From Micromonospora sp. NBC_01796 (GTDB lineage: Bacteria; Actinomycetota; Actinomycetes; Mycobacteriales; Micromonosporaceae), in contig NZ_CP109078.1 in the NCBI RefSeq assembly GCF_035917455.1, positions 2,480,001-2,544,000 of the forward strand: a stretch of 64,000 nt of DNA. The letters are read 5' to 3'. Below, piece after piece: positions 1-10,174 of the stretch. How positions within the stretch are numbered: position 1 is the stretch's first letter; every line of letters starts with the position of its first letter. The position numbers were made by a program, and so were the translations under genes. The notes under the pieces were generated by a model. It was not told where the DNA came from. It saw nothing but the letters and a program-made list of their open reading frames with translations, and did not search any database.

Positions 1-1
1 C

Positions 2-208
2 CAGCCGTGGCCGTGCGCGGATGCCCGGCTGGACCTGACGCAGAGCTTCCGGCATCAACACGTGGCCCTGACGATCTACCTCGCGACCCAGTTCGTGGAC
101 GCCGTATCGGATCTCAACGTCTTCGACCCGGCCCTCGGTCCGCCCCCGGACACCCAAGCTCTCTACCAGCGCATGCTCGGGTGGGCACCCACCGGCCGCA
201 CGAAGTGA
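2..208 (+). CDS. C-terminal fragment of a small hypothetical protein (PWPC motif)
   Basis: The gene enters from the left edge, so its start is missing; 68 residues remain and end in TGA at 206-208. The first visible residues include QPWPCADAR, and the rest is a mostly helical run (VALTIYLATQFVDAVSDLN) ending in FDPALGPPPDTQALYQRMLGW. Small actinobacterial proteins with a cysteine pair before a PWPC segment and this kind of helical tail are common in Micromonospora, where they are often labelled flavin reductase; I see no flavin-binding motif to support that name. A GTG at 205 overlaps the stop, so a second small gene may be coupled to it. The reading frame is chosen because its composition is protein-like, unlike the other two frames here. 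Confidence 0.55.
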   Translation, partial: QPWPCADARLDLTQSFRHQHVALTIYLATQFVDAVSDLNVFDPALGPPPDTQALYQRMLGWAPTGRTK

Positions 209-312
209 TCGACGTCCTGAAGGTCACAGTCGCCCTGGCCGTTCGCGCGACCGATGCCCTCGAAGACCTGTCTCGTGAGGCGCAGCCGCCCTCTGACCAG
301 CACGACGAATAG
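205..312 (+). CDS. Possible small coupled protein, 35 residues
   Basis: A GTG at 205 overlaps the TGA of the gene before it (GTGA arrangement) and opens a 35-codon frame, VIDVLKVTVALAVRATDALEDL followed by a hydrophilic tail ending at TAG 310-312. The hydrophobic-then-acidic pattern is plausible for a small protein, and the overlap suggests translational coupling. No family is recognised, and it is short enough to be chance. Confidence 0.35.
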   Translation: MIDVLKVTVALAVRATDALEDLSREAQPPSDQHDE

Positions 313-422
313 AAAGGAGCGCCACAGTGACCGCCCGGTCGCGTGCCCCGCCTCTCGACGGGTGACAGACTAGTCGGGTGCTTCGATGATTGGCCCTATT
401 TAGCACGATTGGATGGCTTTCA

Positions 423-629
423 GTGAACGAGCCGGAGCTATTGGATCTGGTCGAAAACCTGTTCCGCGCTGCCGAGCACCCCGAGATCACCGAGGTTGGG
501 CCGATTCCCGGCAGCGACCACGCCCCGGCGGGCGTAAAAGTGATGTTCGAGAGCGGCGCAAAGGGAATGCTGCTTGTCTTTCCTCGCGGCGGCTGGCCCA
601 AGCAGTCAAGCCAGGGCGGGGGACGCTGA
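423..629 (+). CDS. Small hypothetical protein, paralogue of the next gene
   Basis: This encodes 68 residues. I chose GTG 423 over an upstream TTG at 390 because the protein then begins VNEPELLDLVENLFRAAEHP, which lines up from its first residue with the neighbour's MRAPRLIDFTYQLLSRANHP. Both go on with a short linker and a beta-rich half (here APAGVKVMFESGAKGMLLVF; next gene SPCGVVVTMRDGKVVRLKIV). The two genes therefore look like a tandem duplication. The stop overlaps the next ATG by one base (TGATG), so they are probably translated together. Function is unknown; the setting with a small cysteine protein and no housekeeping partner suggests an accessory or mobile origin. Confidence 0.55.
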   Translation: MNEPELLDLVENLFRAAEHPEITEVGPIPGSDHAPAGVKVMFESGAKGMLLVFPRGGWPKQSSQGGGR

Positions 630-916
630 TGCGCGCACCCAGGCTCATCGACTTCACCTATCAGCTTCTCTCGCGCGCCAACCATCCCGACATCGCCAAG
701 GTCGAGCTGCTGACTGACGTACCCGGAAACCAGATGTCCCCCTGCGGGGTGGTGGTCACCATGCGGGACGGCAAGGTCGTCCGTCTCAAGATCGTCCGCA
801 CCTCCGGCCCCAGCGGGGACCGTCAGAGCGAGCCAGAACACATCCCCTACCCGGATTACGAGATCCCGGAGGTTCTGTCATGGCGCGAGGTAAGTGCAGC
901 ACATGCGGAGTCGTAA
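629..916 (+). CDS. Small hypothetical protein, second paralogue
   Basis: This encodes 95 residues, starting at an ATG that overlaps the preceding stop. Residues 1-20 are an amphipathic helix similar to the upstream gene, followed by VELLTDVPGNQMSPCGVVVTMRDG and an acidic, proline-containing tail of about 40 residues that the paralogue lacks. The tail overlaps the next small gene by 37 bases in another frame. No known domain is recognised. The pairing with its neighbour suggests a heterodimer or subfunctional copies, which is inference only. Confidence 0.6.
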   Translation: MRAPRLIDFTYQLLSRANHPDIAKVELLTDVPGNQMSPCGVVVTMRDGKVVRLKIVRTSGPSGDRQSEPEHIPYPDYEIPEVLSWREVSAAHAES

Positions 917-1008
917 CCAGCGTTAACGCTGGTCAGCCAGCACCGATCCACCAGGAGAAGGGCAAGCGGAACACCTGCTCCGGCTCGGGAGCGGCGACCA
1001 CAAGCTAG
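880..1008 (+). CDS. Small cysteine-containing protein, 42 residues, nested start
   Basis: ATG 880 lies inside the end of the upstream gene and is preceded by GGAGG at 868-872 with seven bases of spacing, a strong ribosome site that makes this very short frame credible. The product begins MARGKCSTCGVVTS and has a third cysteine near the end (KRNTCSGSG), so a half zinc-ribbon is possible, though four ligands are not visible. It ends just before a strong hairpin. Function unknown. Confidence 0.5.
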   Translation: MARGKCSTCGVVTSVNAGQPAPIHQEKGKRNTCSGSGAATTS

Positions 1009-1024
1009 CCGTCCCCACACCTGA

Positions 1025-1079
1025 CAGGCCCGCTCTGGACGTCCGTCGTCTTCCTCGCGGCGGCCCCAGAGCGGGTCTG
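1025..1079 (+). terminator. Hairpin terminator between convergent genes
   Basis: Fourteen-base arms at 1025-1038 and 1066-1079 pair (core CCCGCTCTGG with CCAGAGCGGG) with one G-T pair. The hairpin sits between the small plus-strand genes and the end of paaE on the minus strand, so it can serve both. There is no T-run, as is usual in high-GC actinobacteria. Confidence 0.6.
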
Positions 1080-1112
1080 CATGGCCCTAACATGCTCGAA
1101 CGGACCGGCCGG

Positions 1113-2228
1113 TCAGGCGTCGTAGTCGACTACGAGGGTGTCGGTTACCGGGCTGGACTGGCAGGTTAGGACGTAGCCTCGGGCGACCTCGTCTGGTTCC
1201 AGGGCGTAGTTGCGGGCCATGGTCACCTCGCCGGTGACGACCTTCGCGCGGCAGGTCGAGCAGACGCCGCCCTTGCAGGCGTACGGGAGTTCGCCGCGTA
1301 CCTTGAGGGCCGCGTCGAGCACCCGTTCGGTGCGGCCCATCCGGAACGACGACGCCCGCCCGTCGAGCATGATCGTGACGTCGGTGCCGGCGGTGTCCGC
1401 CGTGGTCTGCCTGATCGGCGCCACGGGCGGCTCGTCGACATGGAACAACTCCGCGTGTACGGCGTCGCCGGGCACCCCGCGCGCGGCGAGCACCTCGCGG
1501 GCGTCGGTGACCATTCCGTACGGGCCGCAGAGGAACCATTCGTCGATCCGCTCGGCCGGCACCAGGTGCTCCAGCAGGCGGGTCAGCCGGTCGGCGTCCA
1601 CCCGGCCGGAGAGCAGTGCCGACTCGCCCGGTTCCCGGGACAGCACGTGGATCAGGTGCAGCCTCGTCGGGTAGCGGTCCTTCAGGTCTGCCAGTTCCTC
1701 GGTGAACATGACGCTGCGGGCGTTGCGGTTGCCGTACACCAGGGTGAAGGTGCTGGCCGGTTCGACGGCCAGGGCGGTCGCGACCAGGGCGAGCACCGGG
1801 GTGATGCCGGAGCCGGCGACCACCGCGCCGTAGTGGCGGGTCCGGTCCGGCCGGAATCCGGTGCTGAACTGGCCCAGCGGCGGCATCACCTCGACCGTGT
1901 CGCCGGCCCGCAGCAGCCGGCCGGCGAAGGCGGAGAACGCGCCACCGGGGATCTCCCGGACCCCGATCCGCAGCCGGCCGTGGTCGGCCAGGTCCGCCGG
2001 GGTCGAGCAGATCGAGTACGACCGGCGCACCTCCGCACCGGTCGGCTCGTCGGTACGCCGCACGGTGAGGTGCTGACCGGCCCGGAAGGCGAAGGTGTCG
2101 CGCAGTTCGGCCGGTACGGCGAAGGTGACCGCCACCGCGTCGTCGGTGAGCCGGTCCACCGCGAGCACCGGCAACGGGTGGAATACCGGCCGGCGGCGTA
2201 CCGGACGGGTGATCGTCACGCTGCTCAT
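1113..2228 (-). CDS. paaE: Phenylacetyl-CoA epoxidase reductase subunit PaaE
   Basis: This 371-residue protein passes electrons from NAD(P)H through FAD and a 2Fe-2S cluster to the di-iron subunit of the ring-1,2-phenylacetyl-CoA epoxidase. The order is FAD-binding barrel (RRSYSICS near residue 68), nicotinamide domain (GSGITP near 140), then a C-terminal plant-type ferredoxin with CKGGVCSTC and a fourth cysteine in VLTCQSS near residue 357. The length is normal for PaaE. Its ATG overlaps the paaD stop, and it is the last gene of paaABCDE. An isolated member could be another ferredoxin reductase, but the operon settles the assignment. Confidence 0.93.
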   Translation of the reverse strand: MSSVTITRPVRRRPVFHPLPVLAVDRLTDDAVAVTFAVPAELRDTFAFRAGQHLTVRRTDEPTGAEVRRSYSICSTPADLADHGRLRIGVREIPGGAFSAFAGRLLRAGDTVEVMPPLGQFSTGFRPDRTRHYGAVVAGSGITPVLALVATALAVEPASTFTLVYGNRNARSVMFTEELADLKDRYPTRLHLIHVLSREPGESALLSGRVDADRLTRLLEHLVPAERIDEWFLCGPYGMVTDAREVLAARGVPGDAVHAELFHVDEPPVAPIRQTTADTAGTDVTIMLDGRASSFRMGRTERVLDAALKVRGELPYACKGGVCSTCRAKVVTGEVTMARNYALEPDEVARGYVLTCQSSPVTDTLVVDYDA

Positions 2229-2704
2229 AGTGCCTTCATCTGATCGAACGGTTCACGGCAGGCGCGGCAGCGCCAGAGCGCCTTGCAGGCGGTGGAGCCG
2301 AACCGGCTGACCTGCTCGGTGTCCACCGAGCCGCAGAGCGGGCAGCGTACGGTCAGCCGTAGTGCCACCGGGCCGGATGACCGGTCCGCCGGTCCGGGCG
2401 GGGCGATGCCGGCCTCGGCCAGTTTGGCCCGGCCGGAGTCGGAGACCCAGTCGGTGCTCCACGCGGGTGCGTACACCGTCGCGACCTCGGCGTCCGGGTA
2501 GCCGGCGGCACGCAGCGCGGCCCGGATGTCGTCGCGGATCACGTCCATCGCCGGGCAGCCGGTGTAGGTCGGGGTGATGGTGACGGTGACCCGACCGGTC
2601 TCCGGGTCCTGGTCCACGGCACGCAGGATGCCCAGTTCGTCGATGGTGACCACCCGGATCTCCGGGTCCACCACCGCCGCCACCGCGTCCCGTGCGCTGA
2701 TCAT
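2225..2704 (-). CDS. paaD: Phenylacetate degradation protein PaaD (MIP18/DUF59 plus zinc ribbon)
   Basis: The product is 159 residues from ATG 2704; a GTG at 2719 that overlaps the paaC stop would add five residues and is also possible. The N-terminal half is a DUF59/MIP18 domain (VVDPEIRVVTIDELGI, then TPTYTGCPAMDVI with the family's conserved cysteine). The C-terminal half has CPLC and CRAC pairs with an extra cysteine between them, the zinc-ribbon tail typical of PaaD. PaaD is thought to help assemble or insert the iron centre of the epoxidase. It lies between paaC and paaE in a tightly overlapping operon. Confidence 0.9.
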   Translation of the reverse strand: MISARDAVAAVVDPEIRVVTIDELGILRAVDQDPETGRVTVTITPTYTGCPAMDVIRDDIRAALRAAGYPDAEVATVYAPAWSTDWVSDSGRAKLAEAGIAPPGPADRSSGPVALRLTVRCPLCGSVDTEQVSRFGSTACKALWRCRACREPFDQMKAL

Positions 2705-2715
2705 CGGCCGCAGGC

Positions 2716-3441
2716 TCACCAACGCGCGCCGGGATGGGCGCGGTGCAGCACCTGCATCTCGGCCAGCAGGTAGGACAGGTGCTCGGTGTGCACCCCGGTC
2801 CGGCCACCGGTCGGCGCCCAGCCGTCGGCGGGGCGTACCAGGGTCGCCTCGGTGAGTACGGCGTCCACGGTGGACAGGAACGCCGGGCGCAGGGTGGCCG
2901 GGTCGACGGGCGCGTTCGGGTCGGCCGCGAACAGCTCGTGGGTGTACGCCCAGATCTCGTCCACCGCCGCCTGCATCCGCCGGTGCGACTCCTCGGTCCC
3001 GTCGCCGAGCCGAACCGTCCACAGTGAACTGTGGTCGAGGTGGTACGCCGACTCCTTCCGAGCCTTCGCACCGATGGCGGCGAGCCGTTCGTCGGCGCAT
3101 CCGGCCAGCGCGGTGTAGAGCGGAAGCTGGTACGCGGAGAGGAAGAGCAGCTTCGCCATGGTCACGCCGAAGTCGCCGTTGGGCAGCTCGACCAGCAGGC
3201 AGTTGCGGTACTGCCGGTCGTCGCGCAGGTACGCCAACGCGTCCTCGTCCCGGCCGGCGCCCTCCAGCTCCCCCGCGTACGACAGCAGGAGGCGGGCGGC
3301 ACCGAGCTGGTCGAGGGCGATGTTGGCCAGCGCCACGTCCTCTTCCATCTCCGGTGCGGCAGCGGCCCACTCGCCGAGCCGCTGGGCGGCGACGAGGGCG
3401 TCGTCACCGAGCCCGAGCAGGTGTTCCACGGAGGCGGTCAC
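2716..3441 (-). CDS. paaC: Phenylacetyl-CoA epoxidase structural subunit PaaC
   Basis: This 241-residue, ferritin-like, all-helical protein is the non-catalytic partner of PaaA and binds it in the multicomponent epoxidase. It starts at a GTG that overlaps the paaB stop (GTGA). Typical features are LANIALDQLGAARLLLSYAG near residue 45, ELPNGDFGVTMAKLLFLSAY around residue 85, and the conserved KESAYHLDHSSLW helix near 125. The length matches the family. The iron-binding pairs found in PaaA are degenerate here, as expected. Confidence 0.92.
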   Translation of the reverse strand: MTASVEHLLGLGDDALVAAQRLGEWAAAAPEMEEDVALANIALDQLGAARLLLSYAGELEGAGRDEDALAYLRDDRQYRNCLLVELPNGDFGVTMAKLLFLSAYQLPLYTALAGCADERLAAIGAKARKESAYHLDHSSLWTVRLGDGTEESHRRMQAAVDEIWAYTHELFAADPNAPVDPATLRPAFLSTVDAVLTEATLVRPADGWAPTGGRTGVHTEHLSYLLAEMQVLHRAHPGARW

Positions 3442-3722
3442 AGGTGGGCCACCCCGTCCGGCACCTCGTAGAAGGTCGGGTGACGGTAGATCTTGTCCGC
3501 CGCCGGGTCGAAGAAGGCGTCCTTCTCGTCCGGGCTGGACGCGGTGATCGCGCTCGCCGGGACCACCCAGATAGAGACGCCCTCCTGCCGCCGGGTGTAG
3601 AGGTCCCGAGCGTTGCGCAGGGCCATCTCGGCGTCGGGCGCGTGCAGGCTCCCGACGTGGGTGTGCGACAGCCCGCGACGGGCTCGTACGAACACCTCCC
3701 ACAGTGGCGACTGTTCGGTCAC
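3438..3722 (-). CDS. paaB: Phenylacetyl-CoA epoxidase subunit PaaB
   Basis: This 94-residue protein starts at a GTG overlapping the paaA stop. It has the PaaB pattern: [20 protein letters not shown], a central [12 protein letters not shown] helix, and [11 protein letters not shown]. PaaB is a small bridging subunit that organises the PaaA-PaaC dimers. GTGA junctions on both sides indicate one translated unit with fixed subunit ratios. Confidence 0.93.
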   Translation of the reverse strand: MTEQSPLWEVFVRARRGLSHTHVGSLHAPDAEMALRNARDLYTRRQEGVSIWVVPASAITASSPDEKDAFFDPAADKIYRHPTFYEVPDGVAHL

Positions 3723-4807
3723 TGGGCCGGCTCCAGGGTGCGGGCGGCGGCGGTGCGCTTCGCGGCGTACGCGGTGGCGGCCTCGCGTACCCAGGCACCG
3801 TCGTTGTGCGCCTTGCGGCGGTGGTCGATCCGCTGCCGGTTGCACGGCCCGTCGCCCTTGATCACTCGCATCAGCTCCGCGTAGTCCGGCTGGGTGTAGT
3901 CGTGCGCCTGGCGCTGATCGCTCCACCGCAAGTCGGGGTCGGGCAGCCGCAGACCGAGGATGGCGGCCTGCTGTACGCACATGTCGACGAAGCGCTGGCG
4001 CAGCTCGTCGTTGGAGAAACGCTTGATCTTCCAGGCCATGGACTGGGCGGAGTGGGTCGAGTCGGTGTCCGGCGGGCCGAACATCGCCAGCGACGGGTAC
4101 CACCAGCGGTCGATCGCGTCCTGCGCCATGGCCTGCTGTTCCGGGGTACCGTGGGCCAGGGTGTGCAGGATCTCGTAGCCCTGCCGCTGGTGGAACGACT
4201 CCTCCTTGCAGACCCTGATCATGGCTCGGGCGTACGGACCGTACGAACACCGGCACAGGGGGACCTGGTTGACGATCGCGGCGCCGTCGACCAGCCAGCC
4301 GATGGCACCGACGTCGGCCCAGGTGAGGGTGGGGTAGTTGAAGATCGAGCTGTACTTCTGCCGGCCTTCGAGCAGCATGTCGACCAGTTCGTCGCGGCTG
4401 ATCCCGAGCGTCTCGGCGGCGGCGTAGAGGTAGAGGCCGTGTCCGGCCTCGTCCTGCACCTTGGCCAGCAGGATCGCCTTGCGCTTGAGCGAGGGTGCCC
4501 GGCTGATCCAGTTGCCCTCCGGCTGCATCCCGATGATCTCGGAGTGGGCATGCTGGGCGATCTGCCGGATCAGGGTCTTCCGGTAGGAATCGGGCATCCA
4601 GTCTCGCGGCTCGATCTTCTGGTCGGCCTCGATCACGGCGGTGAAGTAGTCGCCTAGATCACTTTCGCTGGCCCCGGCCAGGTCTACGGCGGCCCCGGGG
4701 CGCGCCTGGAGGGCCGCGGCACGCAGTGCCGCCTCGGCCGCCTCAACCTGGTCGATCAGGCCGCCGGTCGGCTCGTCGGACGCATCGGGGAAGTCATTGC
4801 CGTACAC
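3719..4807 (-). CDS. paaA: Phenylacetyl-CoA epoxidase catalytic subunit PaaA
   Basis: This 362-residue di-iron oxygenase subunit makes the 1,2-epoxide of phenylacetyl-CoA, the first committed step of aerobic phenylacetate breakdown. The two iron-binding E-x-x-H pairs are visible in [12 protein letters not shown] near residue 140 and [13 protein letters not shown] near 222. It is the first gene of the operon. The start is GTG 4807; a TAACACT box lies a few bases upstream, so translation may be leaderless. No paa regulator, ligase (paaK) or downstream catabolic gene is in the window. Confidence 0.93.
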   Translation of the reverse strand: MYGNDFPDASDEPTGGLIDQVEAAEAALRAAALQARPGAAVDLAGASESDLGDYFTAVIEADQKIEPRDWMPDSYRKTLIRQIAQHAHSEIIGMQPEGNWISRAPSLKRKAILLAKVQDEAGHGLYLYAAAETLGISRDELVDMLLEGRQKYSSIFNYPTLTWADVGAIGWLVDGAAIVNQVPLCRCSYGPYARAMIRVCKEESFHQRQGYEILHTLAHGTPEQQAMAQDAIDRWWYPSLAMFGPPDTDSTHSAQSMAWKIKRFSNDELRQRFVDMCVQQAAILGLRLPDPDLRWSDQRQAHDYTQPDYAELMRVIKGDGPCNRQRIDHRRKAHNDGAWVREAATAYAAKRTAAARTLEPAQ

Positions 4808-5217
4808 CTGTCCAGTGTTACAGCTCAGCCATGAGTAAGCCAGGGGGTGTCACAAGAAAACGGAGCGAGCACGGTGAGTAGTTGGGTGCCTACATACCGC
4901 GATAAATCGTTCCATCTTGGACAAATGATCCCCATCACAGAGCGTGAGGGGCCCGGAATGCATTGCCACATAAGGGCTTATTTCGGTTCTCTTTACGAAA
5001 ACTTGATGGCTTCCTCATCTGGCACATCGAGCCTCGCCACGTAAACTTTCACGGTCGGCCCTGCCACCTCCCCCGGCAGCTCACGACGCGTCACCGCCCC
5101 GGAGCGGTCGGCCAAACAGGACAACCAGCGCAAACAATCCTAGAGCGAAGATCGACATCCCAAGCGCAGCACGCCCCGGTCCCCCCGGGCCCCGACTTTC
5201 TTGGAGCTCTTCCACCC
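4808..5217. other. 410-base divergent intergenic region
   Basis: This region separates paaA from the plus-strand beta-lactamase-like pair and must hold both promoters. The stretch from about 4880 to 5050 is visibly richer in A+T than its surroundings. A TAACACT box about 8 bases before the paaA GTG could be its minus-10 element. The open frames here have implausible composition and no ribosome site, so I annotate none. A GGAG at 5203-5206 serves the gene starting at 5218. No riboswitch was recognised. Confidence 0.4.
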
Positions 5218-6195
5218 ATGCGCCCTCGCGTGATCATGGTGCTCGCCCTCGTGGCCATCGTTGCCGGCGGCGTCCTGCTGGTGCCGGCCGCGTACGCCCG
5301 GTTCGACGACACCAGCACGACCGCGACCGAATCCGCGACCGGGTCCGTGGCTGCGGCCAAGCTGGCCGCACCGCCACCGCCGACCCTCGCCGCCGGGCCG
5401 GTCTCGGTGAAGGTCGACAAGGGCTTCTTCTCCTGGGCGCTGCTCGACCGGGACACCGGGAAGATCTCCGGTGCCCCGAACCTGACCGCGACCAACACGA
5501 CCGAGTCGATGATCAAGGTCTGGCTGGTCTCGGACTACCTGCGCCGGCTCGGCGACAAGCCGGCGCCGGCGGCGAAGCTGAAGCAGGCCAGCAGCGCGAT
5601 CATCAACAGCGATGACACCGCCGCCGAGGCGCTGTTCCAGGCCGGTGGCGGCAAGCCGGTGATCGACCGCCTGATCGACATGTGCGGGCTGACGGACACC
5701 CAGCCGGTGATCCCGCCCGGCTACAAGACCGTCTGGTGGAGCTACACCAAGATCTCCGCCGAGGACGCGGTCCGGATGGGCGAGTGCATCAAGAACGGCA
5801 CCGCCGCCGGGCCGAAGTGGACCACCTGGGTCCTGGACGAGATGACCAAGGTCCAGGGCAGCACCGCCGCCAAGGACCAGCAGCTCACCAGGGGCGGCGG
5901 GCGTTGGGGGATCATCGACGGCCTGCCCCAGGAGATCACCGACCAGGGTCCGGTCGCGATCAAGAACGGCTGGACGATGATCTTCGCGGACGGTCTGTGG
6001 CACGTGAACTGCCTGGCGGTCGCGGACAAGTGGGTGCTCGCCGTACTCCTGCGGTACCCGCAGAAGCAGGGGCTCGACTACGGCGCCGACGTCTGCTCCA
6101 GCGTGGCGACCCAGCTGGTCACCGCACAGCCGGGGGCGGCACTCAAGGTGCCCGTACCGGTGGGACAGACCACGCGCGCGGGTGGGGCGTCCTGA
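5218..6195 (+). CDS. Exported serine beta-lactamase-like protein, first of a tandem pair
   Basis: The product is 325 residues with an N-terminal membrane or signal segment (VIMVLALVAIVAGGVLLVPAAYA, residues 5-27). The penicillin-recognising motifs appear in order: S-x-x-K as TTESMIKVW, S-D-D as INSDDTAAEALF, and K-N-G as AIKNGW. These place it near class A beta-lactamase and D-Ala carboxypeptidase folds. It is probably a cell-wall enzyme or a wall-binding relative rather than a resistance enzyme. The longer frame from 4963 has low-quality sequence before ATG 5218, which has GGAG upstream. The stop overlaps the next gene's ATG (TGATG). Confidence 0.75.
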   Translation: MRPRVIMVLALVAIVAGGVLLVPAAYARFDDTSTTATESATGSVAAAKLAAPPPPTLAAGPVSVKVDKGFFSWALLDRDTGKISGAPNLTATNTTESMIKVWLVSDYLRRLGDKPAPAAKLKQASSAIINSDDTAAEALFQAGGGKPVIDRLIDMCGLTDTQPVIPPGYKTVWWSYTKISAEDAVRMGECIKNGTAAGPKWTTWVLDEMTKVQGSTAAKDQQLTRGGGRWGIIDGLPQEITDQGPVAIKNGWTMIFADGLWHVNCLAVADKWVLAVLLRYPQKQGLDYGADVCSSVATQLVTAQPGAALKVPVPVGQTTRAGGAS

Positions 6196-7145
6196 TGGCG
6201 GGCAGTCGACGGGCCAGCCGGAGTACGGAGATCACCCCGCTGCGGATCGCGATCATCACCGGCGTACTCCTGGTCCTGGTCCTGGCCGCACTCAGGCTGC
6301 TGCCGGGGTCACCGCTGGCGGCCAACGCGGCGGCCCACTGGGGCGAGCCCAACCGGTCCGCGGCCACCGGGGAACAGGCCGATGACCAGCCGGCCAGCCG
6401 GTCGAACCGGTCGGCACCCGACCCGACGCCGACCCCGGAACTGCCGCCGCTGCCGATCGCCCCGGCCGACGTGAAGATCGACGCCAAGGGCTGGTGGGCC
6501 TGGTCGATGCAGGACACCCGGACCGGTGAGATCTCCGGCTCGGAGAACATGACCGAGACCAGCACCACCGCCTCGCTGATCAAGTCGTGGATCGGGGCGG
6601 ACTTCCTACGCCGGTCCGCCGAGGCCGACAAGGAGCCGACCGACGCACAGTTGCAGCGGGTCCGGGTGATGATCCGGGACAGCGACAACAACGCCGCCGA
6701 GTCGCTCTACAACACCGTCGGCCGGGCCGCCTCGATCCAGCGCCTGATCAGCACCTGCAAGCTCACCGACAGCAGCGTGTCCAAGGACGGCGGGTGGAGC
6801 CGTACCCAGCTCTCACCGCGTGACATCACCCGGCTCGCGGCCTGCATCGGCGACGGGCGGGCCGCCGGACCGACCTGGACCAAGTGGCTCCTGGACGAGA
6901 TGCGGGCGGTACGCGGGGTCGGCGACTTCGGCATCCGCAAGGCGTTCCCGGCCGCCGTGCAGAAGACGATCGCGATCAAGAACGGTTGGGTCGACCGGCA
7001 GGCCGAGCAGGAGTACCACGTGAGCTGCCTGGCCATCGGGGACGGCTGGACCATGGGCGTGATGACCAAGTACCCGATCAACCTCGGCTACACGTACGGG
7101 GCCAAGATCTGCCAGCAGGTCGCGGAACAGCTCCGCGTCGACTGA
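6195..7145 (+). CDS. Exported serine beta-lactamase-like protein, second of a tandem pair
   Basis: This 316-residue paralogue of the upstream gene is joined by a one-base overlap. An N-terminal hydrophobic segment (IAIITGVLLVLVLAALRLLPG) is followed by a Pro/Ser-rich spacer of about 40 residues, then the catalytic-type domain. Its motifs are STTASLIKSW (S-x-x-K), MIRDSDNNAAESLY (the canonical S-D-N, where the first copy has S-D-D) and AIKNGW (K-x-G). The difference at the SDN motif suggests the two copies have diverged in activity. Both likely act outside the membrane on peptidoglycan. Assignment beyond the fold is uncertain. Confidence 0.75.
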   Translation: MAGSRRASRSTEITPLRIAIITGVLLVLVLAALRLLPGSPLAANAAAHWGEPNRSAATGEQADDQPASRSNRSAPDPTPTPELPPLPIAPADVKIDAKGWWAWSMQDTRTGEISGSENMTETSTTASLIKSWIGADFLRRSAEADKEPTDAQLQRVRVMIRDSDNNAAESLYNTVGRAASIQRLISTCKLTDSSVSKDGGWSRTQLSPRDITRLAACIGDGRAAGPTWTKWLLDEMRAVRGVGDFGIRKAFPAAVQKTIAIKNGWVDRQAEQEYHVSCLAIGDGWTMGVMTKYPINLGYTYGAKICQQVAEQLRVD

Positions 7146-7149
7146 GCCC

Positions 7150-7167
7150 GAGCCGGGTAAGACCGGC

Positions 7168-7169
<2 letters not shown>
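7150..7169. terminator. Short bidirectional hairpin
   Basis: GAGCCGG at 7150-7156 pairs with CCGGCTC at 7163-7169 across six bases. It sits between the end of the plus-strand pair and the end of mqnA on the minus strand, and its right arm overlaps the mqnA stop codon. Confidence 0.5.
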
Positions 7170-9361
<2,192 letters not shown>

Positions 9362-9421
9362 ACTTCGAAAATAATCCTTCACATCTGTTCGGCGCAAGGC
9401 CCGGACCGGGCCGACCTCGGG

Positions 9422-10006
9422 TCACTCCACCGGCAGCGTCCAGTAGTTGACGCGTACCACCCGGGCATCCGCCGGTGGGTCCGCCTGCCGGTTCCGCCGC
9501 TTGTACGGCTCCAGCAGGTCCATCACGGCCGCGTTCAGCCGGCTCAACTCCTCCGCGTCGAGCAGCAGCGTCGTCCCGTTGAGTACGGCGGCGTCGTACC
9601 ACTCCTTCGGCTCGTCGTGCGCCCTGCGCATCCAGTCGCGCGCCCGCTCGACGTCCCGGTCCAGGTAGACGTCGACCAGCGACTGCGCGGCCTCCCGTGC
9701 CTCCGGCGGGGCATCCTGCCCGGCGTCGACCGCGAATGACGCCTGCACCGCCCGCCAGCGCCGCTCCCGCGCGTCCCCTCGACTCGGCGCCTGCTCGACC
9801 AGGCCGGTCTTGGCCAGCTCCCGCAGGTGGTAACTGGTCGCGCTCGGGGACAAACCGGCCACCTCGGCAACCTCGGTCGCGGTGACCGACTCTCCGGTAG
9901 ATCCGAGATGCTCCATGATCGACAACCGGGCCGGATGGGCCAGCGCCCGCATCACCTTCGGGTCGCTGACCGTGGCCCACCGCCGCCCGGAAGTCTGCTC
10001 GCTCAT
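9422..10006 (-). CDS. ArsR-family transcriptional regulator
   Basis: The protein is 194 residues. The N-terminal winged helix is clear: VMRALAHPARLSIMEHLG, then TATEVAEVAGLSPSATSYHLRELAKTGLVEQ, the dimer-forming and recognition helices of ArsR/HTH_20. The C-terminal 100 residues are helical and lack a visible metal-binding cysteine cluster, so it is probably not a metal sensor. It precedes the MFS gene by about 60 bases on the same strand and is the likely local regulator of it. Divergent gene 10175 has its own palindromic control site. Confidence 0.85.
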   Translation of the reverse strand: MSEQTSGRRWATVSDPKVMRALAHPARLSIMEHLGSTGESVTATEVAEVAGLSPSATSYHLRELAKTGLVEQAPSRGDARERRWRAVQASFAVDAGQDAPPEAREAAQSLVDVYLDRDVERARDWMRRAHDEPKEWYDAAVLNGTTLLLDAEELSRLNAAVMDLLEPYKRRNRQADPPADARVVRVNYWTLPVE

Positions 10007-10090
10007 CCCGCCATGATCCCGCCCCCGCCGTGGCCAGCGCTAATCCGCCCGCAGCGAGCAGTTGCCCCAGGCACGGACCGGGCCACCGGT

Positions 10091-10107
10091 ACGACCCGCC
10101 GGGTCGT
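10091..10107. repeat. 17-base perfect inverted repeat
   Basis: ACGACCC and GGGTCGT flank a three-base centre. It lies between the divergent ArsR and AlbA_2 genes, where it could be an operator or a small hairpin. No partner regulator is evident. Confidence 0.35.
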
Positions 10108-10135
10108 GGGTGCCACCGGATTCACCGCACAAGCC

Positions 10136-10163
10136 GCTAAAGTCTTTTGCGCAAGACTTTAGC
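10136..10163. promoter_or_regulatory. 28-base perfect palindrome just before the AlbA_2 gene
   Basis: GCTAAAGTCTT (10136-10146) and AAGACTTTAGC (10153-10163) are exact inverted copies around TTGCGC. It ends directly before the AAGGAGG ribosome site of the next gene and is much more A+T-rich than its surroundings. The position suggests an operator for autoregulation by the wHTH-containing protein it precedes, or a leader hairpin that controls ribosome access. Confidence 0.6.
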
Positions 10164-10174
10164 AAGGAGGACCG

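Noticed and set aside
327-365. 12-codon frame preceded by AAAGGAG
   Set aside because: The ribosome site is good but the peptide is too short to support without translation data. It could be a leader peptide or a relic.
4847-5044. 65-codon frame in the paaA upstream region
   Set aside because: No ribosome site, unconvincing composition, and it lies in the shared promoter region.
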